Positions 35,388 to 47,213 of a stretch of DNA of 64,000 nt are shown in pieces. Source of the DNA: Zoroaster sp. YZ-2022 (taxonomy: Eukaryota > Echinodermata > Asteroidea > Forcipulatida > Zoroasteridae); assembly GCA_029582265.1 (NCBI GenBank), contig CM055819.1, forward strand, positions 37,397,934-37,461,933, in the 5' to 3' direction. Each line of letters starts with the position of its first letter. Within the stretch, counting starts at the first letter, position 1. The notes beneath the pieces were generated by a model that was not told where the DNA came from, ran no database searches, and saw only the letters and a list, made by a program, of their open reading frames with translations. Position numbers and translations under genes: made by a program.

Positions 35388-35985
35388 GATACCACAGAAA
35401 TTACCACAGGAAAAGCATTATCACCAGAGTACCACACAAATTTATGTGGTAATGCCAACGCTGGATATCCCAGTCCTGTGGTATTCCTGTGGTACTTCAG
35501 TGGTACATGTAGATACCACAGAAATTACTACAGGAAAAGCATTATCACCCGAGTACCACACAAAGTTATGTGGTAATGCCAACGCTGGATATCCCAGTCC
35601 TGTGGTATTCCTGTGGTACTTCAGTGGTACATGTAAATACCACAGAAATTACCACAGGAAAAGCATTATCACCCGAGTACCACACAAATTTAGGTGGTAA
35701 TGCCAACGTTGGATATCCCAGTCCTGTGGTATTCCTGTGGTACTTCAGTGGTACATGTAGATACCACAGAAATTACTACAGGAAAAGCATTATCACCCGT
35801 GTACCACACAAAGTTATGTGGTAATGCCAACGCTGATATTCCGGTCCTGTGGTACTTCAGTGGTACATGTAGATACCACAGAAATTACCACAAGAAAAAC
35901 AAATATCATCAGAGTACCACACAAATGTATGTGGTAATGCCAACGCTGTGTATCCCAGTCCTGTGGTATTCTTGTGGTTGGGTAT
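35388..35985 (+). repeat. 124-bp minisatellite, about five units
   Basis: Unit starts at 35388, 35512, 35636, 35760 and 35872 (spacings 124, 124, 124, 112). Each runs from GATACCACAGAAATTAC to GTGGTACATGTA. The open frames on the plus strand here are a consequence of the repeat. Confidence 0.9.
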
Positions 35986-35989
35986 TTGC

Positions 35990-38085
35990 ATGGGGGTATA
36001 GATTTCATAAGAAAGTTATTATTATTCACTTTAGATTTCGTAGGTTTTCCCGGCTATTTTAAAAGATTTTTCATTCAAATTTACCAGGTATCATTCAATT
36101 TCATCCACAAAAAATTTCACACAAAACCAATTTTTTTAAAACAAAACCAATTCATTTGCCATTCAATTTTAAAGTGTTGTCACCCTCATTTAGTAACCAG
36201 GTCAAGAACACTCGTCAGATCAAATTCGTCAAAGCTGTTGCTGAATGGCAGCATTCAAATTTGTCTTACATAAATCAATTACAAGAATTTGATTTCACAA
36301 TTGGCGTAGACTAGACAAAATTGAATACTCCGGGACAAAAACAGTGTTTGAATTTACTTTATGAAATTAACAGTCAATTTATTTGTTGAAGTTAACTGTT
36401 GATATTGTCTGACAAAAGATGAAATAAACATTTGAAGTGCACTAAACCAATGTTGATGGACAAATTCGAATTTGTTCTTTAAATGATGTACATTTTGTGA
36501 TTTCTGTCATCAGTAAGGTTCATTTAATAGGGAGAAAATCAATGTATACAGGTTTACCACAGGAGCGTACCGCAGGTACCAGACACCACAGGAACATTAC
36601 CACAGGTACCATAGGCAGGTACCTAATGGGTTATTGCATGTACCCATTCATTTCAACAGGCCAGTGTATAGTATCCCATAAGAATTGTAACTGGACCTAA
36701 TTGTAACTGGAAAATAATTTTCATAGGCAACAAAATATTGTATATTTTATTTTGTGTAACTCCAAATCCTATTTTATTTATGTTTTTCACTGCATGTATG
36801 CATGCTATTTTTTTACTCTTTTTGGGTACTTAGAATTTTTCTTGAAATGTTTTGACTTTTTAAAAGATATTGTTAGTACTTATCACAAAAAAAACTTGCC
36901 CTCCATTGACTTTGTACACATCATCTACACAAGGGAACGTGTTTTTTTTAATGCATGGCCATGTGACGCAGAGTACCAATGATTTGCACCAAGCCTGTGC
37001 AGCAGTACAGGATAAGGCTTGTATGATGCATGTTACCAGCTAAATAACTGTTTATTAAGTGCACATGTTTGAAATGTTATATTGGCTTGTATTTGTAACA
37101 ATTCTGTCAATTTAAGTATTGAAATATAACCCACTAATGATTATAGTTACTGTAGATTAATAGAATAGAATCAGATGGAGTTATGCTGCGATGAATTTGC
37201 TCTGTAGTTGGACATATAACTGCACTAATTAACTGACTAGTTACATGTACGTTACTTGATGATGGTACTATTGGTATTGTATATACTGTACATGTACGTA
37301 CACACACACAGTTTACATTCATGATGGAAGGCTGCATAACGTTAGAACCATGATGGACAAGACATGAATACGAAGAAAGGTAAGAATTCCATATACTCAA
37401 GCCTGATGAGAACCTGTGCACATTTTATTGCAGTTTTCACGAACTGATGCGACCGCTCAAAAATTAAATTGATTTAAAATTAATTTAAATGTTTTAATGA
37501 TCAAAGTTTAGAAGGTACTTACTGATACCTTTCTTTCTGCCAAATTTCAAGTCTTGAAACACCTACATTACGTTGGTTAGAACTATGTCTCCTACATTGT
37601 TGGATATGTGTGATATGAGAATATGGCAATAGTATTAGTAACGTAACAAAATATCTATCTTTGTTTACTTTAGAGTGCTTCATGGATCGTCTCATCCAGA
37701 TGAGAGCTAATGAGGAAGTGAAAGCTCCGTTGAGGCTGTGAAGTTTAAGAAGTACATGTATATTTCAGAAAAAATACAGGACATTAATAGACTAATAAGG
37801 AAACAGATAAATTAGTAAAATTGAGTTTGTCATTGGTGATTCGGATGAAACTTTCTCTAAAAATGAACATTTTTGATTGGTCTATTACTAATGTCCGCTA
37901 TTTTCTCTCTACAGACCAAAAACCTATTTATTGTATTGTCTATCATACTACATGTAGATACAATAGAGGTAATTTTGAAGGGATAAAAATGTTTTGAGAA
38001 ACATGTGGAAAAGGCAAACACCAACACGTAAATGTGCTACTGTGCCAGTGACATCGCTGATAATATTTGGTAGAAATTTTATCTA
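35990..38085. other. AT-rich interior of the 9.6-kb element
   Basis: No transposase is recognised. 36545-36640 has scattered ACCACAGG/GGTACC words related to the terminal minisatellite. A donor-like GAAAGGTAAG at 37375-37384 and an acceptor-like TTTACTTTAG at 37663-37672 would join a 24-codon frame, listed as a finding only. Confidence 0.45.
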
Positions 38086-38089
38086 GATC

Positions 38090-38900
38090 CATTTAGGTGC
38101 TTGCCTTTTCCACATGTTTATAATTAATAACTTTACACTGTTAATTAAGAAGATTCTAGGAGCTTGGTGTGTTTGTGATTTACAAAATTTCAATCCTTCA
38201 AAAGTTATTGTGTGATAGAAATTACAAGAAATAGGTTCTTTGGTGACTTTAATTAGTAAGTAAGACTAATTGCAGTGACACCATGTGGAATCTCAATTGA
38301 GTAGTAATTAGTTCTGAAAAGAACTGGAGGCACAACTCAACGTTTCGATCAGTATGCTCTGATCGTCCTCAGGAGAATGCCGGACTCTGGAAAATGTTGC
38401 TGCTTAAGTAGGCTGCTGGAGGATCATCCTGAATTAAATTATTTAATTAGTGCTTGCCATTTCCACATGTTTGTGATTAATGACTTTAAATTGCCAGTGC
38501 CCAGTGACTTCGCTGATTATATTTACAAAAATGTTATCTATCCATTTAGGTGCTTGCCTTTTCAACATTTATGATTAAAAACTTTACATTAAGATGATGA
38601 AAGTGTCTGAAAGACAATGTTTGCTTCCTTTAAAAAGCCTGGTGCTTTTGTGATTAACAAAATTTCAATCAAATAGGTTCTTTGGTGACTTTAATTAGTG
38701 CTTGCCTATTCCACAATTTATGATTAATGACTTTACATTTTTACTTAAGATGGTTAATTAGGTGTCTGAAAGACAATGTTTGCTTCCTTTAAAGAAGCTT
38801 GGTGAGTTTGTGGATTAACAACATTTCAATCTTTTAAAACCTATTGTCTGATAGAAAATACAATAAATATGTTATTTGGTGACTTTAATTAGTTTTTGCA
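38090..38900 (+). repeat. Diverged 150-190-bp tandem repeats
   Basis: GCTTGCCTTTTCCACATGTT-type starts recur near 38100, 38450, 38555 and 38700. The shared following words are GTGTCTGAAAGACAATGTTT and TTTGGTGACTTTAATTAG. Confidence 0.75.
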
Positions 38901-39504
38901 AAGGTCATATCATTAATCAACTTGAATTTAATTTATTAAGTTGAAAGAAATGTTATAACAAAACCGCAATATAAACTGCAATATTCACAGTATTATGATA
39001 TTTAGATCCATCCAGTTATTGCCATTGCTCAACTTCCTAATGAGATGGTTTTCACCAACAAAGCTTTAATTTACATGCATATGGATTGAAGTCTGGTTGT
39101 TGAATGATGCCATTGTAAATCATTTTAAATGGTTAAAACTCTTCAGTGACTATTAAAACATATATTAAAGAGATGCTACATCTTTGGTAAGTGTTTGGTT
39201 AATGCATCCATAATTTATAAGAGTGGAGATGTGTGTATAATAACAACAACTTGTGAGAATTTCAGCTAGTTTTGTTGGGGCCGTTTACGAGGAAAAAAAT
39301 AGTGTAAAAATTGCATTCAGCCTTTTTGTGTACACATTGTAATGGTTAACAAATTATCACGCATGATAATTTTGAAATCACAGTTATTTGCCTATTTTCT
39401 TTAAAAAGGACAATACTTCAGACGGTATCTTCACAGGATATTTTGTTATTTAGACTTTTTTAAATATTTATTACATGTGTTGTATTCTGAATTTTCTCCT
39501 GGGC
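38901..39504. other. Non-coding, AT-rich
   Basis: No gene or repeat seen. Confidence 0.45.
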
Positions 39505-39912
39505 ATATCACAGAAACATTACCAAGTTACATGCCTGTGGTAATGTTCTGTGGTAACGAGCCTGTGGTAACATGCCTATGGTACCTGTGGTAATGTTCCT
39601 GTGGTAACATTACAGGAATGTTACCATGAACATCGTTAACAGGCTCGTTACCACAGGAATATTACCACAGGCATGTAACTTGTGGTAATGTTCCTGTGGT
39701 AATGTTCCTGTGGTACCTGTGGTAATGTTCCTGTGGTACCTGTGGTAATGTTCCTGTGCTAATGTTCCTGTGGTACCTGTGGTAATTTTTCTGTGGTAAC
39801 AATCCTGTGGTAATGTTCCTGTGGTAACAATCCTGTGGTAATGTTCCTGTGGTAATGTTCCTGTGGTAATGTCCTGTGGTATTTTTTTGTGGTAATACCA
39901 CAGGACATTTTT
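39505..39912. repeat. CCTGTGGTAATGTT minisatellite at the right end of the 9.6-kb element
   Basis: More than twenty copies of CCTGTGGTAA or its complement TTACCACAGG occur in short, partly inverted arrays. Their sequence overlaps the terminal inverted repeat itself (TGTCCTGTGGTA). Confidence 0.85.
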
Positions 39913-39921
39913 GTAAGGGAT

Positions 39922-40655
39922 GTACGTGCCGTATACACTGATACATTGCTTATAGCAGCTATATGCACTACTAGGATCATGTAGACAGTGGATCCATGTA
40001 CTGAGTAATGTACGTGCTGTATACACTGATACATTGCTTATAGCAGCTATATGCACTACTAGGATCATGTACACAGTGGATCCATGTGCTGAGTAATGTA
40101 CGTGCTGTATACACTGATACATTGCTTATAGCAGCTTGGGGCACTACTAGGGTCATGTAGACAGTGGATCCATGTACTGAGTAATGTACGTGCCGTATAC
40201 ACTGACACATTTTGCTATAGCAGCTATATGCACTACTAGGGTCATGTAGACAGTGGATCCTTGTACTGAGTAATGTACGTGCCGCATACACTGATACATT
40301 GCTTATAGCAGCTATATGCACTACTAGGATCATGCACAGTGGATTCATGTACTGAGTAATGTACGTGCTGTATACACTGATACATTGCTTATAGCAGCTA
40401 TATGCACTACTAGGGTCATGTAGACAGTGGATCCTTGTCCTGAGTAATGTACGTGCCGTATACACTGATACATTGCTTATAGCAGCTATATGCACAACTA
40501 GGATCCTGTAGACAGTGGATCCATGTACTGAGTAATGCACGTGCTGTATACACTGATACATTGCTTATAGCAGCTATATGCACTACTAGGATCATGTACA
40601 CAGTGGATCCATGTACTGAGTAATGTACGTGCTGTATACACTGATACATTGCTTA
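39922..40655 (+). repeat. 88-bp satellite, about 8.3 units
   Basis: Units start at 39922, 40010, 40098, 40186, 40274, 40361, 40449, 40537 and 40625 with GTACGTGCTGTATACACTGA and end TGTACTGAGTAAT. The 60-190-codon minus-strand frames in it are artefacts of the repeat. Confidence 0.92.
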
Positions 40656-40659
40656 ACAC

Positions 40660-41042
40660 GGGTATGGGTTGCTGTTCTTTGCAATGACATTACAACCCTT
40701 TGCTTGTAACTTACTTAGCTACATTTACTTGGAATCAAAATTTACTTCTAGAAAAAAATATCTGGTTTCTGGTCTGTGTGCGTGTCACATTGGACCTGCG
40801 CGTCGGTATTTTTATGTTAAGCGCATCGCGCCTTCGGCGCTCGCCCACTACGGGGAGCTTCGCCCCACTTTTTCAGGAATCCTAATCCGCCCCTGTAAAT
40901 GCCCATGCTGAAATAATGCATAAGCATAATAACGTGATAGAAACTCTTAGAGTTGGGGAAATTAATGATGTTTTTACTTACTCGTTGTATTGCAAGGGAA
41001 AGCACAACACAATGCTATAGTTTTACTTTGTATGTATTTCAG
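40660..41042. other. Upstream flank of the LDLRa gene
   Basis: 40800-40905 contains a GCGCCTTCGGCGCTCGCC segment followed by GGGGAGCTTCGCCCC, short hairpins typical of a MITE or dispersed-repeat fragment. TATGTATTTCAG at 41031-41042 is a good 3' splice site, so a further 5' UTR exon probably lies upstream. I cannot place it. Confidence 0.45.
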
Positions 41043-41180
41043 ATAGACGTTCATCTTTTAAACCATCTCTAACATCAAGGAAGGAAAAGTGGAACGAGAG
41101 ACCATAAACCATGGGTTACTTGGGTCTCATCTTTGGAGTTCTCATAGCACAAGGATTCTTTGCCATCATGTCACAACAAG
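41043..41180 (+). CDS. First coding exon (signal peptide) of an LDLRa-domain gene
   Basis: The ATG at 41111 opens MGYLGLIFGVLIAQGFFAIM, a hydrophobic leader that fits a signal peptide. The exon ends at 41180 (ACAACAAG) before GTAAGT, in phase 1. About 68 bases of 5' UTR precede the ATG back to an acceptor (TATTTCAG, ending 41042). The phase and the AAG|GTAAGT donor match the LDLRa exon at 53153 exactly: the last G plus AA makes the Glu before the first Cys. The product would be secreted or membrane-anchored. Only its first about 60 residues are in the window, so the full gene (receptor, protease or other LDLRa protein) cannot be named. Confidence 0.75.
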
Positions 41181-41230
41181 GTAAGTTATGAATAAACAAC
41201 ATGTCGGTACTCAAGAATATTGACAGTAAT

Positions 41231-41401
41231 TGTAGTAACCTGAGGATTCAGTATTTCATCATAGCGCCCTCAATTGTTTGTGTCTTGCCAGGCATGTGTT
41301 GTTCTAAAGATGGCTTCCATCCAGTCAGTTGTGTCAGAATAAATACATCATAGTATTCCCCAAAATAAGTTGTGTGCCCAGTTATTTCTGTAGTTATAAC
41401 A
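41231..41401 (+). repeat. 5' LTR of Gypsy-1
   Basis: TGTAGTAACCTGAGGATTC...TTATAACA. Compared with the copy at 52346, roughly ten differences are visible by eye, indicating an old insertion. Confidence 0.88.
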
Positions 41402-41418
41402 ATTGGCGACGAGGTAAA

Positions 41419-42595
41419 ATGAGTACCTTTCGGTAATATCGGCGAGTTTAAGCGTCGAGAGGGAAACGTGGCCGCTGTACGTGGAGCGTCTAAAACAGTT
41501 TTTTGAGGCCAATGATGTGACAGCACATGGTAAGCAGAGAGCTATACTGGTTGGAGTATGTGCGGTGCAGATACGTATAAGCTGATTTCGAGCCTTGTGT
41601 CGCCAGATAAACCAGGTGACAAGACTTTTGATGAACTGATTTCGCTTACGAAGAATCACTTCAACCCCAAACCATCGGTTATTGTGGAGAGGCATGTTTA
41701 ATTCCCATGTTAGACAACAGGGACAGTCAGTTGCAGTATTTATTGCAGAACTACGACGCCTCGCACAACATTGTGATTATGGGGAAACACTAAAACGACA
41801 TGTTGAGAGATCGGTTATGTGTGTGAATCAATGATGATCGTATTCAGCGGAGACTGTTATCCAAGTCTTCACTACAGTTCCAGAAGGCTTGGGAAATAGC
41901 TCGGGCAATGGAATTAGCAGAGAAGAATGCAAAGGACATACAGAGAAAACGGGTAGAATGTCGCATCTGGCCGCCACTATTTTCATTAAATATAACCAAT
42001 AATGTAATCTTACCTACCTGGTAAGGTGGAGAACATATCGATGATGATGGACATATACTTCAAATTATTCCAGGATATTTATTTCATGAAAAATCAGGCA
42101 TTTTTGGTATACGATGACTTCCTCAGTCATGTCAGTTTGATCTTGTAAACTCCACAATTAGTGACCAACACAGTCATTGTACATGCGTAGTGTTAACTGT
42201 ACTAGGATCCTTCTATTTTCTGAAGGGGAGGATTTTTTTAGAAGGGAAATCAAGTCCGAAAACCATCATAAAAGTGGATTTTAAAGATAGTTTTCGCTTT
42301 CTGTACCACCAACAATCGATAGAATGATTTTTAACTGGTTAGCGGTTGCAAAAAAATCCAAACAATCCCTTAAAAGTGGCGGCCGGATACGACATTCTTT
42401 CCAGTCAAGCGCCAAGGAAAACAACAGGCACCGTCACAGCCACATGGAAACACAAACAAATGCTATCGGTGTGGACGAACAGATCACACAGCTCAGAATT
42501 GCAGAGCGCGCTCGTATAACTGTCACACTTGTGGTAAACAAGGACATCTCGCCAAGGTTTGCCGGAGTGGTAAACCCACACAAAACACCGAACAA
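41419..42595 (+). pseudogene. Gypsy-1 gag with two zinc knuckles (broken, with insertion)
   Basis: From the ATG at 41419 the sequence reads as gag in changing frames. Recognisable pieces include YVERLKQFFEANDVTAHGKQ (about 41480-41540), FDELISLTKNHFNPKPS (41630-41680) and WEIARAMELAEKNA (about 41890-41935). From about 41960 to 42330 the homology stops, so an unidentified insert is likely. It resumes with two CCHC knuckles, [14 protein letters not shown] and [14 protein letters not shown], at 42461-42550. At least three frameshifts are present. Confidence 0.82.
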
Positions 42596-42599
42596 GTTC

Positions 42600-43000
42600 A
42601 AACACAACACGTACAACATTGAGGGAAATGTTGACTGTGAAGAGAGTGCACCAGTAGCAAGTAACTATACTATGTACAAGACCTCCTTGCAAACAAAGGT
42701 ACCACCATTAATTGTGAAGGTAACGATTAATGAGAAAACAGTTTCAATGGAAGTTGACACCAGTGCGTCGGTATCGATTATTAGTGAAGACACTTACAAC
42801 TCGGTATTTACAGATAGCAAACCGCTACTCCATAAAAACACAGATGTAGTATTACGTACCTGTACTGGACAGAAGATACCAGTTGTTGGTTGTTGCACAG
42901 TCGCAGTTAAATAATATCAAACAGCTCAACTCCCACTTCTCATTGTCTTGGGCCAAGGACCAAACCTTCTTGGACGCGATTGGCTACGCAGTCAACAGTT
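42600..43000 (+). pseudogene. Gypsy-1 retropepsin (active-site Gly changed)
   Basis: In a frame different from the knuckles, PPLIVKVTINEKTVSMEVD leads to DTSAS at about 42756, where DTGAS or DSGAS is expected. The Gly-to-Ser change and the TAA at 42912 make this protease inactive or incomplete. The C-terminal part continues as LGRDWL-like coding (about 42970-42990) in another frame. Confidence 0.8.
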
Positions 43001-43079
43001 AGCATGACACACATTAGACAAGTGAGACAAGCATCGTCTGCCTCCGATATCACAGTACGCTACAGTGAGTTGTTCCGCG

Positions 43080-45202
43080 ATGGATTGGGAAAAACTTAAA
43101 GGCCAGACCGTACACATTAATATGAAGGCAGATGTCAAGCCCAGATTCTTCAAGGCCAGAACAGTGCCTTTTGCAATGAAGTAACAAGTTGAAGATGAAC
43201 TCGATAGACTACAGAAAGATGGGGTCATTGAGCCAGTAACATTTTCAAGTTGGGCAGCACCCATTGTAACCCGTGATAAAAGAGTCAGATAAAATTCGAA
43301 TCTGCGGTGACTATAAGGCTACAGTTAACCAATCCGCTAATGTTGATACTTACCCACTGCCTCGCGTTGAGGAACTCTTTGCTGCCATGTCTGGTGGCAA
43401 AACATTCAGTAAGCTTGATTTGAGCCATGCCTACCTGCAACTCGTACTAGACGAGGGATCGCGTGAACTGGTCACAATCAACACACACAGGGGGCTATTC
43501 CAGTATACGCGGATGCCCTTTGGTATATCAGCAGCACCTGCGATTTTTCAACGGACAATTGAAAATGTGTTGCCTGATATTCCACAAGCTGTCGCATTTC
43601 TCGATGATGTGCTAGTAACGCGGCACACTGAAGCAGAACACATCGCAAATCTCGAGAAAGTTCTCCACCGACTTCAAAGCGCAGGACTACGCCTGAAGCG
43701 AGAAAAATGTAAATTGTTCGCCCCAGAGGTGGTGTACCTCGATCATCGCATCAATGCTGCAGGAGTGCACCCTACATTGGAGAAAGTGCAACCAGTGAAG
43801 GATGCACCAGTGCCTCGTAATGTTACAGAGTTGAAATCATATCTACGCCACTTGTGGTAGTAGCTACTTGCGCAGCCCTAGGGTTTGCTGAGGTGTAAAC
43901 GTCAAAAGGGGATGGGACTTGAATCCCTGGTTGGACCACGACTAGAAGGCGGGACTGGTACAACAGTAGTCAACTCAAACCACTCAGGACAAACAGTAGT
44001 TAGTTGCATCTAACATCAATGGTTATTTATTGGTACAACAACCAACTCCAAGAAACACCCTGTATAACAAAATAAAAATACAGAATTTCAAAATACATCT
44101 CACATTGCTATTGTATACTCATCCATGTACATGACATAAGTACACCATACTTCAATTCATGTACAGCAACACATACACTATACATGTACATAGGCATTGT
44201 CATTATATGATCCTAGGTCCCGACAAGATATAGCTAAAATGCAAGGCAAAATTCACACAAAATCAACAATTTATAACTTGTATCTCAACTCACCCAGTCC
44301 TGGATAATCAAGTAGGACACTCAGTAGGTTGTTCCACAAACTGTCATATTCTATCAGACAAATATGCTGAATTTATACTTCAGAACTCAGAAGGTTAACA
44401 AAGTTGTCGATTGTGTAGAATCACCAAAAGCGCGGGAAAACATACCCGTCAAGTGAGGGCGCACTTGCGTCCACCACATTAATTACTACGGGAGGTTTTT
44501 GCCGAACTTGTCATCGGTACTCGCCCCTCTGCATTCTCTGCTGAGGAAAAGCACGCGCTGGTCATGGAAACAAGAGCATGAGAAATCCTTCCGCACATCC
44601 AAGGAATTGTTAATGTCAGCAAGAGTACTCGTGCACTACGACCCTGAGAAGGAATTAGTGTTGTCATGTGATGCCAGCCCATATGGTGTGGGCGCTGTGC
44701 TGGCACACCGGTTGTCGGATGCTTCCGAGCACTCAGTCGCGTATGCATCACGTTCTCTGTCCCCACCAGAGCGTAATTATTCACAGTTGGACAAAGAAGG
44801 ATCAGCGATGATCTTTGGAGTAAAAAGTTTCACCAGTATGTGTATGGTCGGAAATTTGAGATTTCAACGGACCACAAACCGTTGCTCGGATTGTTCAGTG
44901 AGGAGCGAGCGATATCCCCCATGGCGTCATCCAGAATTCAGCGTTGGGCCCTCACGCTGGCTGCGTACGACTATCGTTTGGTCTACAAACCTGGACACCT
45001 AAATGGCAACGGGGATGCGTTGAGCAGGTTGCCATTGCCCCACGCGCTCGCCCATACCCCACATCCAGCTGACTATGTCATGGTCATGGATCACCTGGAA
45101 TCAACACCTGTCAGTCCAGACAAAGTTCGTCTCTGGACAGGACGAGATCCAGTACTTTCACAAGTGCGCGATTTTGATGAATGGTTGGCCACAGAAATGT
45201 GA
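43080..45202 (+). pseudogene. Gypsy-1 reverse transcriptase and RNase H (interrupted)
   Basis: The RT fingers and palm run from about 43100. DGVIEPVTFSSWAAPIV has stops and frame changes on both sides. FSKLDLSHAYLQL has the first Asp and AFLDDVLV (43603-43620) has the catalytic pair. The thumb is cut after LKSYL at about 43850 by a 0.6-kb insert and resumes with NYYGRFLPNL at about 44482. RNase H follows (VLSCDASPYGVGAVLAHR, then STDHKPLLGLF and GDALSRLPLP), with one frameshift near 44830. So the gene has an insertion, frameshifts and premature stops. Confidence 0.88.
43855..44472. mobile_element. 0.6-kb insert splitting the Gypsy-1 RT thumb
   Basis: RT homology is interrupted exactly here. 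The insert ends TGTGGTAGTAGC... and ...GTCCACCACA, giving short inverted ends (TGTGGT), with further partial complementarity (ACTTGCGCAGCCCT against AGGGCGCACTTGC). No coding capacity; superfamily undetermined. Confidence 0.65.
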
Positions 45203-45329
45203 GGATAAAGCGTTCATGCCATAACACTTGTCGTCAAAACGAGTTGAGCGTACAATATGGCTGTATCATGGGGGTCACGAGTAATTATCCCTCCACAAGG
45301 CCGACAGTAGATTATTCAATGAACTGCAC

Positions 45330-46452
45330 GAATCGCACTCTGGGATCTCGCGAATGAATTCACTAGGTCGCAGCTACATATGGTGGCCTAGTATGGACAA
45401 GGACCTTGAAGACAAGGTTAAACAATGTACCTCGTGTCAACTCTTTCGAAAATCACCGCCAGTCGCACCACTTCACCCTTGGGAGTGGCCCCGTCGGTCA
45501 TGGTCACGTTTGCATTTAGACTATGCAGGTCCATTTATGGGCAGAATGTTTCTCATCATCGTAGATGCGCATAGCAAATGGTTGGATATCCACGCTATGC
45601 ATGGTGCAACATCGCCAGCTACAATCGAGAAACTTCGTCAGTGTTTCGCGACTCACGGGCTACCAGAAATCATTGTCACAGATAATGGTAGCAATTTCAC
45701 CAGCGCAGAGTTTGAAGAGTTCTTGAGGTTGAATGGCATCAAACATGTCCGATCAGCCATTCCACCCGTCATCAAAATGGTTTGGCTGAAAGAGCGGTTC
45801 AGTCTTTCAAATCCGGAATGAAGCGAATGAATGGAGGTACGGTGGAAACAAAGTTATCGCGCTTCCTGATGACATATCGCATCACGCCACATTCCACGAC
45901 AGGACTATCTCCAGCGCAAATGTTGATGAATCGCTAACCACGCACAAGACTAGATTTAATCCGGCCAGATATCCAACGTTGCATTAACAACAGGCAGTAT
46001 GTCCAGAAGGAGAATCACGATCAACATGCCAAACCTCGCTTGTTCAATGTCAATTACCATTTCTGTGTGCAAAAATTCTGCAGGGTCCGCGTTGGCTCGC
46101 CGGTCATATTGTGGCTGTCACTGGCTATCGCGTGTATACGGTTCAGCTTGATGATGGTCACGTTTGGAAGCGTCATGTTGACCATATTCGTTTCCGTCAT
46201 GTCTCGCAGCAGCCCATCGTCGATCCAGTTTTCCCCACCTCATCACTAGATAGGGAGGAGATGGTTGGTGCACAACCTACAGTACATGTCGATAGTGGAT
46301 CGGAACCTGTTCAACAACCAGTGAGGGATAAGCAACTTTCCAAACCAGCGGAGCAGTCTCGTCCACAGGACACTAAACCAGAAACTGAACTTCGCAGATC
46401 TACGCGAATAATTCCTAACAAACCAGATCGTTATGGTTTCCCAGACCAGTGA
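45330..46452 (+). pseudogene. Gypsy-1 integrase
   Basis: The bridge after the zinc finger is SLGRSYIWWPSMDKDLEDKV with CTSC. The first Asp is in HLDYAGPFMG and the second in IIVTDNGSNF. The third (Glu) sits in an NGLAERAVQSFKSG stretch reached only after a one-base frameshift at about 45770. Further frame changes and a stop (TAA at about 45935) precede the C-terminal VQLDDGHVWKRHVDHIR (46140-46190). The frame ends at 46452. Retroelement integrases insert the cDNA; this copy cannot make the whole protein. Confidence 0.87.
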
Positions 46453-47200
46453 CTATCAGTAACATTTTGTGATTACGACTCAAAATTATAATGACATGTA
46501 TTAAAGCAGAATACATGTATACACTTAAAGTCCTTTGTATGATGTACCAAAACTCAACAATTGGACAATGAACAGTATACAACCATTGAACATTCAGTCA
46601 GAGGATCTTGTTATTCATTATATTGAAGTTAGCTGTTCACATTCAAATTATCCAAAAAACATTTAATTGGGAAGCTAAATAAATTACTGAATGATTTTTA
46701 TTGTCATTACAAAGTTTTAAAGTGCAGCCGTGTTTTGGGAACTTTGGAAGTGTTGTTGTGTTATCTATAACCCTTTCATTACCAGCCAGTTATGTAAGAG
46801 AGTACCCTTCTTTACCACAGTAATTAGGAGCCCAATGTCACTTCAGCACCAGTGGGTTTTTCACAATTTCATTGAAGTGCGCCCTCACTATGCAGTAATA
46901 GACACTTTTTTTACATGTGTACTGTACATACCAAATGGCTCAAATATATTTGTATGTTAAACTGATGGTAAAAATGAGTATACAAAGGGAGGAAAATATT
47001 GTGCAGATTTTTAAGTGTAAAAGCAAAACAATGAAATATTTAGATCAAACTAATACAAATGGGTGATATTTCATGCAAATACGGTACATGTATAAGATTT
47101 CTTTTCCATGTGAAAAACAACTTGGATGAGATTTTTGGGGATTTTTTTTTGTATTCTACTTGGAAATGAACCATTCAGTGTACATACATCACAATCCATG
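46453..47200. other. Non-coding DNA between Gypsy-1 pol and the piggyBac gene
   Basis: No gene seen. Presumably it includes the 3' flank of the piggyBac-type element. I looked for piggyBac ends with TTAA and did not find a convincing pair. Confidence 0.4.
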
Positions 47201-47213
47201 CTAACAACCCCTC

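Larger units (their letters stand above)
30361..39919. mobile_element. 9.6-kb element with CCCTTAC... terminal inverted repeats
   Basis: The left end CCCTTACGAAAATGTCCTGT and the right end ACAGGACATTTTTGTAAGGG are inverted copies (about 27 bp including GGTAT). AT is on both sides (30359-30360, 39920-39921). Removing the element restores the satellite junction GAGTAATGTACGTGC seen in neighbouring units. Without the Gypsy insertion (30532-35387 plus one target copy) it is about 4.7 kb. It is rich in CCTGTGGTAA-type minisatellites near both ends, and no transposase was found. The superfamily is unknown. Confidence 0.7.

Noticed and set aside
35220..36062. Plus-strand frames of 84-122 codons
   Set aside because: Repeat translations of the 124-bp minisatellite.
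38320..38390. Penelope- or LINE-associated hairpin (CAACTCAACGTTTCGATCAG ... CTGATCG)
   Set aside because: The word resembles 3' regions of some retroelements, but no coding or structural support was found nearby.
39610..40649. Minus-strand frames up to 194 codons
   Set aside because: Produced by the CCTGTGGTAA array and the 88-bp satellite, with no domain and no codon signature.
39505..40655. CRISPR-like array
   Set aside because: The repeats are contiguous minisatellite units with no unique spacers, in an animal genome.
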